A stretch of DNA of 40,332 nt from Mycobacterium sp. URHD0025 (lineage in GTDB: Bacteria > Actinomycetota > Actinomycetes > Mycobacteriales > Mycobacteriaceae): NCBI RefSeq assembly GCF_000426065.1, contig NZ_AUEQ01000024.1:1-40332 (forward strand), given 5' to 3'. The notes beneath the pieces were generated by a model. That model saw only the letters and a list, made by a program, of their open reading frames with translations. It had not been told where the DNA came from and did not search any database. Positions 1-7,129 of this stretch are shown piece after piece; positions within the stretch are counted from its first letter, which is position 1; every line of letters starts with the position of its first letter. Position numbers and translations under genes: made by a program.

Positions 1-1104
1 ATCGCGTTGATGAGTGGGGATCTGGGTCAGCTCAACGGGTTACCGGTGTCGGTGATCATCCGCACCACCCTGCAAGATTTGGAATCGCGGGCCGGGATCG
101 GGATCAGCGGTGGGGGCACCAAAATTCCGATCCAAGATGTGATCCGGATGGCCGCCCATGCCAGTCATCATTTGGCGGTTTTCGATCAGGCCACCGGGGC
201 GGCGCTGAACTATTTCCGGGCCCGCCGTATCGCTAGCCCGGCGCAGCGGATCATGTTGATCGCCCGCGACGGGGGCTGCACCAAACCGTGCTGCACCACC
301 GGCGCGTATGGTTCCCAGGTTCATCACGCCACCGCGGATTGGGCTGAGGGTGGTCATACCAATGTTGATGAGATGACCCTGGCCTGTGGCCCCGACAACC
401 GCATGGTCGGCGACGGTGGCTACACCACCACCATCAACCCCGACGGCAACGTCGAATGGCACCCACCACCCGGGCTCGATCACGGCCAACACCGCATCAA
501 CTACCACCACCGCCCCGAACTACTGCTCACCCCACCCGAGAACCCCCAACCCCAACCGGGGCTCACTCCGGAAGCGGAGCCAAACCCTGCGCCGGATCTG
601 ACGGGCTACCCCGAACCCACGCCAAACGCAGCGCCGGACGCTGATCCAGAGCCAGCGCCTGAGCCAGGCCCTGCGCCGGCGCGCGAGCCAGACCCCGACC
701 CCGAGCCGGCCCCAGGCTTCACAGCCGAAAACCACCCGGGCCACGGGCCGGTACCGCACCGGGATCCGGACCCCGACTGGGCGCTGGCGCCTGACCGCGT
801 GCCCGAACCGCACTGGGACGACTGGGACCAGGAATGGAACCCGCAGTGCGACACAGACTTCGACACCGACGTCGACCAGCCCACATTCACCCCACTCAGT
901 GCGGAATACCTCTGGAACCCAGACTCATTCCAACCAGACCCGACCATCCCAGAGCCGTTCGGTACCGAACTCCCACCCGGCTGGGAACTGCTCCACGCCT
1001 CACCACCAACCGGACACCTCGAAGCCACCTACGCATACGACGACCCCGACCCATGGCCACCCATCGACCACGCCCTCACCACCAACCCAGCACGCGGACC
1101 CTGA
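1..1104 (+). CDS. 13E12/DUF222-family protein with HNH endonuclease domain (5' truncated by window)
   Basis: The reading frame is open from base 1, so the N-terminal DUF222 part lies outside the window. The visible part opens with the family's usual stretch around SGDLGQLNGLPVSVI and RTTLQDLESRAG. The HNH nuclease core follows, with CTKPCCT (the Cys pair region), YGSQVHHATADW (the HH motif) and NVDEMTLACGPDNR (the N/H region). The remaining ~190 residues are a low-complexity tail rich in Pro, Glu, Asp and Trp, with PEP/PAP/DPDP repeats from about base 540. Such proteins are dispersed in many copies in mycobacteria. They are presumed DNA endonucleases of unknown role, often near mobile DNA. 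The family assignment is secure; nuclease activity is inferred. Confidence 0.85.
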   Translation: MALMSGDLGQLNGLPVSVIIRTTLQDLESRAGIGISGGGTKIPIQDVIRMAAHASHHLAVFDQATGAALNYFRARRIASPAQRIMLIARDGGCTKPCCTTGAYGSQVHHATADWAEGGHTNVDEMTLACGPDNRMVGDGGYTTTINPDGNVEWHPPPGLDHGQHRINYHHRPELLLTPPENPQPQPGLTPEAEPNPAPDLTGYPEPTPNAAPDADPEPAPEPGPAPAREPDPDPEPAPGFTAENHPGHGPVPHRDPDPDWALAPDRVPEPHWDDWDQEWNPQCDTDFDTDVDQPTFTPLSAEYLWNPDSFQPDPTIPEPFGTELPPGWELLHASPPTGHLEATYAYDDPDPWPPIDHALTTNPARGP

Positions 1105-1110
1105 CATCCG

Positions 1111-1129
1111 GGCAAGCCCGGCGCTTGCC
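1111..1129 (+). terminator. Hairpin just downstream of the HNH gene
   Basis: GGCAAGC and GCTTGCC form a perfect 7-bp stem with a 5-base loop (CCGGC), starting six bases after the HNH stop codon. There is no U-tract. Mycobacterial terminators often lack one, so termination is plausible but not proven. Confidence 0.4.
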
Positions 1130-1496
1130 GGCCACACCGCGCACACCCCGCCGCGCGGAATCCTCGCCTACCGCAGCGTCGTGCCACCGTGGGCGTCGAG
1201 TGACGGGTTTGATCGCCCTCGGACTGGTCGGTAAGCCAGTGGAACATCAATACTCCGCGAGTGCGGCGACGTGATCCGCCGCAGCATTAACCAGCCGTAC
1301 TCGACCATTGTCGACAATTCTTCTGTGCGCCGACCGAAAATGAAAGCTCCGCCAAAAATGCGAATCTAAAATCGGCATTAAAATTGCTGACGCATAAAAC
1401 CACCCCACCGAAAAAGGCGATGGATTGCGGGCGGGATCCGGCTTGTTGCCCTCGCTGCACCAGAGCTGAAAGGCCACGATGACCTGCGTGAAACTG
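1130..1496. other. Intergenic, AT-rich stretch with a 12-bp palindrome
   Basis: No convincing gene was found here. Bases ~1290-1420 are clearly richer in A/T than the rest of the window. They contain a perfect 12-bp palindrome, ATTGTCGACAAT, at 1307-1318. The open frames crossing this stretch have poor codon character and no ribosome binding site. The region may be old inserted DNA or a regulatory region; nothing firmer can be said. Confidence 0.4.
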
Positions 1497-1625
1497 CTAC
1501 GCTCGGTCTGGGCGCTTGCGCTTGGGAATGGTTTCGTCGGCGATCTTGTCGCGTTTCGCTGCCCGCTTTTCCTTGATGGTCATCGCGGGTTTTTTGGGCA
1601 GGCGGCCTTGGGATTTGTCAGCCAT
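1497..1625 (-). CDS. Small basic 42-residue protein of unknown function
   Basis: This ORF starts with ATG at 1625 and stops with TAG at 1497-1499. It encodes 42 residues beginning MADKSQGRLPKKPAM, with a middle rich in K/R/E (TIKEKRAAKRDK) and a basic end (KRKRPDRA). A good Shine-Dalgarno sequence (AAGGAG) sits five bases upstream of the ATG. A T-rich stretch and a TATGGT -10-like hexamer lie about 40 bases upstream on the minus strand. It is downstream of, and collinear with, the MddA-like gene. It has no membrane segment or cysteine. Similar short lysine/arginine-rich proteins occur in actinobacteria, to my recollection, without a known role; nucleic-acid or ribosome binding would suit the charge but is a guess. 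Confidence 0.7.
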   Translation of the reverse strand: MADKSQGRLPKKPAMTIKEKRAAKRDKIADETIPKRKRPDRA

Positions 1626-1705
1626 CGTTGCTCCTTGTCGCAAGCAATCACTGGGCCCGACCATACATCAGAAAAAAATAAAAGCCAGTCGCGAAATTCG
1701 TGCCG

Positions 1706-2476
1706 TCAGGCGGGCCGGTGCCTGACGTGCGGGGTGGGGCTGTCGTGGCCGCGATGCAGGCCCGGAGCCAGCATCGCCACCCGGTGCTGGTAGTCGCGGT
1801 ACTCGTCGCCCAGGTCGCCCACCAGGTCGTGCTCTTCGAACTGGATCGCGACCAGAATGTAGGCGGTGCTGACGGCCGCGAACAGTAGATGGCCTGCCGT
1901 CATCGTCGGGGTGGCCCAGAACGCCACGATGAACCCGGCCATGATCGGATGCCGGATCACCCGATACAGCATCACTGTTCGGAATCCGAGCTCGCGATAC
2001 GGCCGGCCGCGCCAACTCAGCCACACCTGCCGCAGCCCGAACAGTTCGAAGTGGTTGATCATGAACGTAGAGCTGAACACCATTGCCCAGCCGGCCCAGA
2101 ACAACGTCCACAGAACCACTTGTCCCGCAGTGGATTCCACGCTCCAGACGATCGCGGGCATGGTCCGCCACTGCCAGTACAGCAGGAACAGCGCCAGGCT
2201 GGACAACAGCACGTAGGTGCTGCGTTCGATGACTTGCGGGACGACGCGGGTCCACCGGCGTTTGAACGCGGGCCGGGCCATCACGCTGTGCTGAACGGCG
2301 AATACCGACAACAGCAACAGGTTGACGAGCACCGCCTCGGCGATCGGTGCGGCGATACCCGAATCGACCGTCCGGGCCACCAGGAAGTCGCCGACGAAGG
2401 CGATCGCGTAGAGGAAGGCCACGATGAACGCCAGGTAGCTCGCGATTCCGTAACCGATGACGAGTAGGCGCTTCAT
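1706..2476 (-). CDS. NnrU/ICMT-fold membrane methyltransferase, probable methanethiol S-methyltransferase (MddA-like)
   Basis: A 256-residue polytopic membrane protein with about six hydrophobic segments (approximately residues 8-30, 45-65, 85-105, 120-140, 175-195, 200-215). The conserved C-terminal signature of the NnrU / isoprenylcysteine methyltransferase fold is present as YRVIRHPIMAGFIVAFWATP, followed by EEHDLVGDLGDEYRDYQ, which normally contacts S-adenosylmethionine and the substrate. Proteins with this layout include MddA, which methylates methanethiol to dimethyl sulfide; substrate here is inferred from family resemblance only. The ATG at 2476 follows a strong AGGAGG ribosome site. 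The leader can fold (stem 2490-2499 with 2521-2532). Confidence 0.75.
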   Translation of the reverse strand: MKRLLVIGYGIASYLAFIVAFLYAIAFVGDFLVARTVDSGIAAPIAEAVLVNLLLLSVFAVQHSVMARPAFKRRWTRVVPQVIERSTYVLLSSLALFLLYWQWRTMPAIVWSVESTAGQVVLWTLFWAGWAMVFSSTFMINHFELFGLRQVWLSWRGRPYRELGFRTVMLYRVIRHPIMAGFIVAFWATPTMTAGHLLFAAVSTAYILVAIQFEEHDLVGDLGDEYRDYQHRVAMLAPGLHRGHDSPTPHVRHRPA

Positions 2477-2489
2477 GATGACCTCCTGC

Positions 2490-2532
2490 CACCGGTCGGA
2501 CAGATGCTGCAGCCCTGCCGCCGACCTCGGTG
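2490..2532 (-). promoter_or_regulatory. Imperfect hairpin upstream of the MddA-like gene
   Basis: CACCGGTCGG (2490-2499) pairs with CCGAC-CT-CGGTG (2521-2532), giving a 10-bp stem with a 2-base bulge and a ~21-base loop. It lies just before the ribosome site of the MddA-like gene and just after the stop of the doubtful ORF at 2542. It could be a leader structure or a terminator. Confidence 0.3.
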
Positions 2533-2541
2533 GTGACCTAT

Positions 2542-2751
2542 CTACGGTAGACCTTGAATTCCCAGGTGAACAGGGGTTCGCGCGTCCAGCGGATGCGGTG
2601 TGCGGGCCAACCGCGGCAAGTGCGTAAGGATCCGGTGGCGTGCCGTCAAGAAACCGTTGAGATCGATGGCGTCCGGCCGGGCGCGGAGTAGACCGGCAGG
2701 CATGCGATACGAAACATCGGCCGGGTTTCCTGCCACCGGGGTTGCCCTCAT
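2542..2751 (-). CDS. Possible small basic protein (doubtful)
   Basis: A 69-residue frame with ATG at 2751, beginning MRATPVAGNPADVSYRMPAG and ending HLGIQGLP. It is rich in Arg, Leu, His and Pro, with no cysteine, signal peptide or membrane segment. It has a weak GAGCGGG sequence before the start and would be divergent from the small membrane ORF at 2782. I do not recognise it. The open frame continues upstream of the ATG, so it may simply be a chance frame in GC-rich DNA. It is listed because this gap of ~450 bases has no better minus-strand candidate. Confidence 0.25.
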   Translation of the reverse strand: MRATPVAGNPADVSYRMPAGLLRARPDAIDLNGFLTARHRILTHLPRLARTPHPLDARTPVHLGIQGLP

Positions 2752-2781
2752 CCCGCTCGGGCGCTCGAGGCGGAACCCGCG

Positions 2782-2949
2782 ATGAGCGAGATGCTCCAGA
2801 TCGTCGCGCTCATGCTGGTTCCCGTTGCGATACTGCTCGGCCTGCGGTCCGTGGTGATCCGTCAGAACCGTCGACTGGATGCGCAGGCGTCCACGCCGTA
2901 CCCGGGGGCCCGCCCGTTGGCTTCCGCCGGGAGGGCTAGACCCGTTTGA
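2782..2949 (+). CDS. Small single-span membrane protein
   Basis: A 55-residue ORF: MSEMLQIVALMLVPVAILLG, then a short basic region (RSVVIRQNRR) and a polar tail. Residues ~4-20 form one hydrophobic helix with positive charges after it, which predicts an N-out/C-in membrane anchor. Its end overlaps the convergent DUF385-type gene by 14 bases. The ribosome site is weak (GAGGCGG about 10 bases upstream). I do not recognise a family. Codon use is ordinary for this genome, so it is probably real but unproven. Confidence 0.45.
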   Translation: MSEMLQIVALMLVPVAILLGLRSVVIRQNRRLDAQASTPYPGARPLASAGRARPV

Positions 2950-3325
2950 GCAGAACGGCCTGCTCAAACGGCAGGCGCGCGAACGGACGACGCATCGCGC
3001 CCGTCACATGCTCGGCCGCCTCGGCCTTCGACACCACCCGCGGCCCACTGACCTCGATGGTCTTGCCGTGGCGGCGGATGCGCGCGTGACCGGCTGCGGT
3101 GATGTTCTTCAACCAGTCCCGATCCGGACCGTACGTCAGCATGATGGCCACACCGTCGTCGGTGCTGAAGACACTCAATGGGGTCCGGAAGGTCTTCCCG
3201 GATTTCCTGCCGACGTGCTCGAGGATGCCGAACGTCGGCGCCCAGCCCGCCCACAGGCGCTGGATGGGGTTGGTCACATAACGGTTGAACCTGGCCAGCG
3301 ATTGCGGTAACTGCATGTTCACCAT
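2936..3325 (-). CDS. Deazaflavin (F420)-dependent nitroreductase-family protein
   Basis: A 129-residue protein of the DUF385/Ddn split-barrel family. Motifs: GILEHVGRKSGKTFRTPLSV (the conserved H-x-GRKSG-x-x-R-x-P), then DGVAIMLTYGPDRDWLKNI, AGHARIRRHGKTIEVSGPRVV and a C-terminal RLPFEQAVLLKRV. The family uses coenzyme F420 (Ddn activates pretomanid; others reduce quinones or lipids), or related cofactors. Start chosen at ATG 3325; an ATG at 3316 (MQLPQS) and a TTG at 3328 are alternatives, all without a clear ribosome site. It is divergent from a related gene starting only 14 bases away. Confidence 0.85.
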   Translation of the reverse strand: MVNMQLPQSLARFNRYVTNPIQRLWAGWAPTFGILEHVGRKSGKTFRTPLSVFSTDDGVAIMLTYGPDRDWLKNITAAGHARIRRHGKTIEVSGPRVVSKAEAAEHVTGAMRRPFARLPFEQAVLLKRV

Positions 3326-3339
3326 CAAACTCGTGAGTT

Positions 3340-3726
3340 ATGGCCTATCTCAAGCCCCCATGGTTTGTTCGCGCAGTATTCAACCGGATCGCGATGGCCA
3401 CCGGAGTCGGCCACAGCGAGACGTTGACCGTCACCACCCGAGTCAGCAAACAGCCGCAACAGATCCCCGTCGTCGTGCCCGAGGTCGACGGTGTGAGATA
3501 TCTGGTCTCCACCCGCGGGGAATCGGAATGGGTGCGCAATATTCGGGCCAATCCACAGGTGACGCTCGGGGGAACGAGCTACCTCGCGGCCGAGGTTCCG
3601 GTCGACCAGCGGGCGCCGATCATCGCGGCCTACCGGCCGCTGGCCGGCAAGGTGGTCGAGGGTTACTTCCGGGACCTGCCCGACGACGCCGATCATCCGG
3701 TGTTCGCGCTGACTCCAGCCGGGTGA
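3340..3726 (+). CDS. Deazaflavin-dependent nitroreductase-family protein (paralogue, divergent)
   Basis: A 128-residue DUF385/Ddn-like protein: ETLTVTTRVSKQPQQIPVVV, DGVRYLVSTRGESEWVRNIR and ANPQVTLGG are the usual F420 split-barrel elements, though the GRKSG loop of its neighbour is replaced by RVSKQPQ, so the phosphate-binding loop has diverged. The C-terminal half (AAYRPLAGKVVEGYFRDLP, DHPVFALTP) follows the form of the family's longer members. No good Shine-Dalgarno sequence precedes ATG 3340, and only 14 bases separate it from the divergent paralogue's start. Its promoter must therefore lie within the neighbour's coding sequence, or the transcripts may be leaderless. Confidence 0.8.
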   Translation: MAYLKPPWFVRAVFNRIAMATGVGHSETLTVTTRVSKQPQQIPVVVPEVDGVRYLVSTRGESEWVRNIRANPQVTLGGTSYLAAEVPVDQRAPIIAAYRPLAGKVVEGYFRDLPDDADHPVFALTPAG

Positions 3727-3734
3727 TCGCGACC

Positions 3735-3749
3735 ACTACACCCTGTAGT
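3735..3749. promoter_or_regulatory. Inverted repeat upstream of hemL
   Basis: ACTACA-CCC-TGTAGT is a perfect 6-bp inverted repeat located between the preceding stop codon and the hemL start. Its right arm touches a TTGACG sequence (3749-3754) that could be a -35 element. It could be an operator for the heme/cytochrome c gene set or the end of the preceding transcript. Confidence 0.35.
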
Positions 3750-3777
3750 TGACGGAGTTGCGCCGACTGGGACACTG

Positions 3778-5094
3778 GTGGCCATGCGTGCTGACGAATC
3801 GCACATCAGGCGATCGGCCCAGCTGTTCGCCGATGCCTGCGCAGTTATCCCCGGCGGGGTGAACTCCCCGGTGCGTGCCTTCAACTCCGTCGGCGGCACC
3901 CCCCGGTTCATCACCTCGGCCAAGGGCTACTGGCTGACGGATGCGGACGACAACCGCTATGTCGACCTGGTCTGCTCCTGGGGCCCGATGCTCCTGGGTC
4001 ACGCCCACCCGGCGGTGGTCGAAGCGGTGCAGCAGGTGGCGGCCAACGGCCTGAGCTTCGGCGCCCCGACACCCTCGGAGACCGAACTGGCCACCGAGAT
4101 CATCGATCGTGTGGCTCCCGTCGAGCGGCTGCGGCTGGTCAACTCGGGTACCGAAGCCACGATGAGTGCGATCAGGCTGGCCCGCGGCTACACCGGCCGC
4201 GCCAAGATCATCAAGTTCTCCGGCTGCTATCACGGCCACAGTGACGCGCTGCTGGCCGACGCCGGCTCGGGCGTCGCCACCCTCGGTCTGCCCTCCTCGC
4301 CCGGTGTCACCGGCGCGGCGGCGGCCGACACCATCGTGCTGCCGTACAACAACGTCGCCGCGGTGGAGGAGATCTTCGGCCGGTTCGGCGACGAGATCGC
4401 TTGTGTCATAACCGAAGCCAGCCCGGGAAACATGGGTACTGTGGCTCCGCTGCCCGGTTTCAACGCGGCGCTGCGCGGGGTCACCGCAGCCCACGGTGCG
4501 CTGCTGATCCTCGATGAGGTGATGACGGGTTTCCGGGTGAGCCGGGCCGGTTGGTACGGGCTGGATCCCGTCGACGCCGATCTGTTCACCTTCGGGAAGG
4601 TGATGAGCGGCGGACTGCCCGCCGCGGCGTTCGGCGGCAGCGCCGAGGTGATGGGGCGGCTCGCCCCGCTCGGGCCCGTCTACCAGGCCGGGACACTGTC
4701 CGGAAACCCGGTGGCGATGGCGGCCGGGCTGGCCACGCTGCGCAACGCCGACGATGCCGCCTATGCCCGGCTGGACGCCAATGCCGACCGGCTGGCCGGT
4801 CTGCTCACCGGCGCCCTCACCGAGGCTGGGGTGGCGCACCGCGTGCAGCGCGCGGGCAACATGCTCAGCGTGTTCTTCACCGATGAGCAGGTCAGCGACT
4901 TCGCCGCGGCCAAGGCCACCGAAACCTGGCGCTTCCCACCGTTTTTCCATGCGTTGCTGGAGGCCGGCGTCTACCCGCCGTGCAGTGCCTTCGAAACCTG
5001 GTTTGTCTCAGCGGCATTGGACGATGCGGCATTCGAGCGCATCGCTGATGCCCTGCCCGGTGCGGCCCGCGCCGCTGCGGAGGCCCGACCGTGA
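3778..5094 (+). CDS. hemL: Glutamate-1-semialdehyde 2,1-aminomutase
   Basis: PLP-dependent enzyme converting glutamate-1-semialdehyde to 5-aminolevulinate, the last step of the C5 route to tetrapyrroles. The full-length fold is present (438 aa): VIPGGVNSPVRAF, LVCSWGPMLLGHAHP, LVNSGTEATMSAIRLARGYT, KFSGCYHGHSD, ILDEVMTGFR and FTFGKVMSGGLPAAAFGG. The PLP lysine is Lys274 in FTFGK. Start is GTG 3778 (GGGA five bases upstream) or ATG 3784. It heads a tightly packed series: its TGA overlaps the next GTG by four bases. Placing heme synthesis ahead of cytochrome c maturation genes couples cofactor supply to use. Confidence 0.97.
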   Translation: MAMRADESHIRRSAQLFADACAVIPGGVNSPVRAFNSVGGTPRFITSAKGYWLTDADDNRYVDLVCSWGPMLLGHAHPAVVEAVQQVAANGLSFGAPTPSETELATEIIDRVAPVERLRLVNSGTEATMSAIRLARGYTGRAKIIKFSGCYHGHSDALLADAGSGVATLGLPSSPGVTGAAAADTIVLPYNNVAAVEEIFGRFGDEIACVITEASPGNMGTVAPLPGFNAALRGVTAAHGALLILDEVMTGFRVSRAGWYGLDPVDADLFTFGKVMSGGLPAAAFGGSAEVMGRLAPLGPVYQAGTLSGNPVAMAAGLATLRNADDAAYARLDANADRLAGLLTGALTEAGVAHRVQRAGNMLSVFFTDEQVSDFAAAKATETWRFPPFFHALLEAGVYPPCSAFETWFVSAALDDAAFERIADALPGAARAAAEARP

Positions 5095-5720
5095 CCGAAC
5101 CCACGTCGACCGTCAGGACCACCGTGCACGTCATGCGTCACGGCGAGGTGTTCAACCCCGAGAAGGTGCTCTACGGCCGGTTGCCCGGCTATCACCTGTC
5201 CGAGCGGGGGCAGGCCCAGGCGCGCGCTGCCGCCGACTGGCTGGCCGACAAGGACATCGTCTACGTGGTGGCCTCTCCGTTGGAGCGGGCACAGGAGACG
5301 GCGGCGCCGATCGCCGACCGCCACGGGTTGCCGATCCTCACCGATGAGGGCCTCATCGAGTCGTGGAACATGTTCGAGGGGGAGCGGGTGGCGCCGGGCG
5401 ACGGTGCCCTGCGCGACCCGAGGAACTGGCCGAAGCTGCGCAACCCCGCCAAGCCTTCCTGGGGTGAGCCGTACGACGAGATCGCTCCCCGGATGATGGC
5501 GGCCATGCACCGTGCCCGGGAGAAGGCGGCCGGGCATGAGGCGGTGTGCGTCAGTCACCAGCTCCCGGTGGAGACGCTGCGGCGGGCGATGACCGGACGC
5601 AAGCTCGCCCATCTGCCGTTGCCGCACAGCCGGCTGTGCGATCTGTCGTCGATCACGTCGTTCACCTTCGACGGAGACAAGCTGATCCGATGGGGCTACA
5701 CGGAGCCCTGGGGAATCTGA
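5091..5720 (+). CDS. Histidine phosphatase (phosphoglycerate mutase-like) family protein
   Basis: A 209-residue histidine phosphatase. The catalytic motif is VMRHGEVFNPEKVLYGR (RHG with the phosphate-accepting His), followed by LSERGQAQARAAADWL, SPLERAQETAAPIA and a second conserved His in CVSHQLPVETLRRAM. It matches the gene between hemL and the TlpA-like gene in M. tuberculosis (Rv0525). True substrate is unknown; the family covers sugar phosphates, small phosphoesters and phosphoproteins, and the name phosphoglycerate mutase should not be assumed. It overlaps hemL (GTGA) and abuts the next gene with no gap, so it is in the same operon. Confidence 0.9.
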   Translation: MTEPTSTVRTTVHVMRHGEVFNPEKVLYGRLPGYHLSERGQAQARAAADWLADKDIVYVVASPLERAQETAAPIADRHGLPILTDEGLIESWNMFEGERVAPGDGALRDPRNWPKLRNPAKPSWGEPYDEIAPRMMAAMHRAREKAAGHEAVCVSHQLPVETLRRAMTGRKLAHLPLPHSRLCDLSSITSFTFDGDKLIRWGYTEPWGI

Positions 5721-6341
5721 ATGACGTCGTTGGTCACCCGGGTGAGTGTGGCGGTGCTGGCAGGGCTGGTGCTGCTCACCGGTTGCTCGACGGGTGACGA
5801 CGCGGTGGCCCAGGGCGGCACCTTCGAGTTCGTCGCACCCGGCGGCAAGACCGACATCTTCTACGATCCGGCCGAAAAGCGCGGTGCCCCGGGCAAACTG
5901 AGCGGTCCTGAGCTCACCGACCCGACCAAGACCATCTCGCTGGAGGATTTCGCCGGCAAGGTCGTGGTGATCAACGTGTGGGGTCAGTGGTGCGGTCCGT
6001 GCCGGGCCGAGATCGGCCAGCTGCAGCAGGTGTACGAAGAGACCCGTCGCGACGGCGTTCAGTTCCTTGGCATCGATGTGCGGGACAACAACCGTGATGC
6101 CGCAGTCGATTTCGTCACCGACCGCAAGGTCACGTTCCCCTCCATCTACGACCCGGCGATGCGCACCATGATGGCGTTCGGCGGCAAGTACCCGACCACG
6201 GTGATCCCGTCGACCGTGGTGCTGGACCGTCAGCACAGGGTGGCCGCGGTGTTCCTGCGTGAGCTGCTGGCCGACGACCTGCGACCCGTGGTCGAGCGGT
6301 TGGCTTCGGAGCCGGCCGCAGTACCGGGGCCGCAGAAATGA
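5721..6341 (+). CDS. TlpA/ResA-like thioredoxin lipoprotein (cytochrome c maturation)
   Basis: A 206-residue extracytoplasmic thiol-disulfide protein. The N-terminus is a lipoprotein signal with lipobox LLTGC (Cys22). The thioredoxin fold carries VVINVWGQWCGPCRAEIGQL with the redox pair Cys91/Cys94, and a conserved cis-Pro region (PSTVVLDRQHRVA). It is expected to keep apocytochrome c haem-binding cysteines reduced, receiving electrons from CcdA, which is encoded next and overlaps by four bases (ATGA). It corresponds to Rv0526. The order TlpA-CcdA-ResB-CcsB is the standard system II set. Confidence 0.93.
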   Translation: MTSLVTRVSVAVLAGLVLLTGCSTGDDAVAQGGTFEFVAPGGKTDIFYDPAEKRGAPGKLSGPELTDPTKTISLEDFAGKVVVINVWGQWCGPCRAEIGQLQQVYEETRRDGVQFLGIDVRDNNRDAAVDFVTDRKVTFPSIYDPAMRTMMAFGGKYPTTVIPSTVVLDRQHRVAAVFLRELLADDLRPVVERLASEPAAVPGPQK

Positions 6342-7129
6342 CCGGGTTCGCCGAGATCGCCGCGGCCGGGCCGGTGCTGCTGGCATTGGGCATCAGCGTG
6401 CTGGCCGGGCTGGTGTCGTTCGCCTCGCCGTGTGTGGTGCCGCTGGTGCCCGGCTATCTGTCCTATCTGGCCGCCGTGGTGGGGGTCCAGGAGAGCCCGG
6501 TGGTCACCGATGCGGGCACGACCAAGCAAGCGACCCGCACCGCGCGGCTACGCGTGGCCGGCGCGGCGGCGTTGTTCGTCGCCGGTTTCACCGTGGTGTT
6601 CCTGCTCGGCGCGGTCGCCGTCCTCGGGATGACCACCGCGCTGATCGTCAATCAGGTTCTGCTGCAACGTATCGGCGGTGTCGTCACGATCGTGATGGGC
6701 CTGGTGTTCGTCGGCTTCATCCCGGCGCTGCAACGCCAGGCCCGCTTCGCGCCGCGGCAGTGGTCCACCATGGCCGGGGCCCCGCTGCTGGGTGCGGTGT
6801 TCGCGCTGGGCTGGACGCCGTGCCTGGGGCCGACGCTGACCGGGGTGATCGCGGTGGCCTCGGCCACCGACGGCGCCACCGTGGCCCGCGGGGTGGTGCT
6901 GGTGCTGGCCTACTGCTTCGGTCTGGGCATCCCGTTCGTGCTGCTGGCGCTCGGGTCGGCGCGGGCCGTGACGGGCCTGGGCTGGTTGCGCCGGCACACC
7001 CGGACCATTCAGATCTTCGGCGGCGTGCTGCTGATCCTGGTGGGTACCGCGCTGGTGACGGGTCTCTGGAATGAGTTCGTGTCGTGGGTGCGTGACGCCT
7101 TCGTCAGTGATGTGAGGCTCCCGATATGA
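6338..7129 (+). CDS. ccdA: Cytochrome c biogenesis transmembrane thiol reductant carrier CcdA
   Basis: A 263-residue membrane protein of the CcdA/DsbD-core family with six predicted helices. The two redox cysteines are visible in FASPCVVPLVPGYLSYL (Cys32) and LGWTPCLGPTLTGV (Cys162), each followed by proline-rich kinks as in the family. It moves reducing equivalents from cytoplasmic thioredoxin across the membrane to the TlpA-like lipoprotein. An inserted polar loop (approximately residues 50-65) follows helix 1. ATG 6338 overlaps the previous TGA; its own TGA overlaps resB, so translation is likely coupled. Confidence 0.95.
   Translation: MTGFAEIAAAGPVLLALGISVLAGLVSFASPCVVPLVPGYLSYLAAVVGVQESPVVTDAGTTKQATRTARLRVAGAAALFVAGFTVVFLLGAVAVLGMTTALIVNQVLLQRIGGVVTIVMGLVFVGFIPALQRQARFAPRQWSTMAGAPLLGAVFALGWTPCLGPTLTGVIAVASATDGATVARGVVLVLAYCFGLGIPFVLLALGSARAVTGLGWLRRHTRTIQIFGGVLLILVGTALVTGLWNEFVSWVRDAFVSDVRLPI

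Noticed and set aside
1479..1793. A plus-strand 104-codon frame over the 42-residue minus ORF
   Set aside because: No ribosome site and improbable composition (Cys, Trp, Arg); the minus-strand ORF has a strong ribosome site.
4971..6386. A 471-codon minus-strand frame opposite the hemL-phosphatase-TlpA genes
   Set aside because: Shadow frame; the plus-strand genes have catalytic motifs and overlapping starts and stops.
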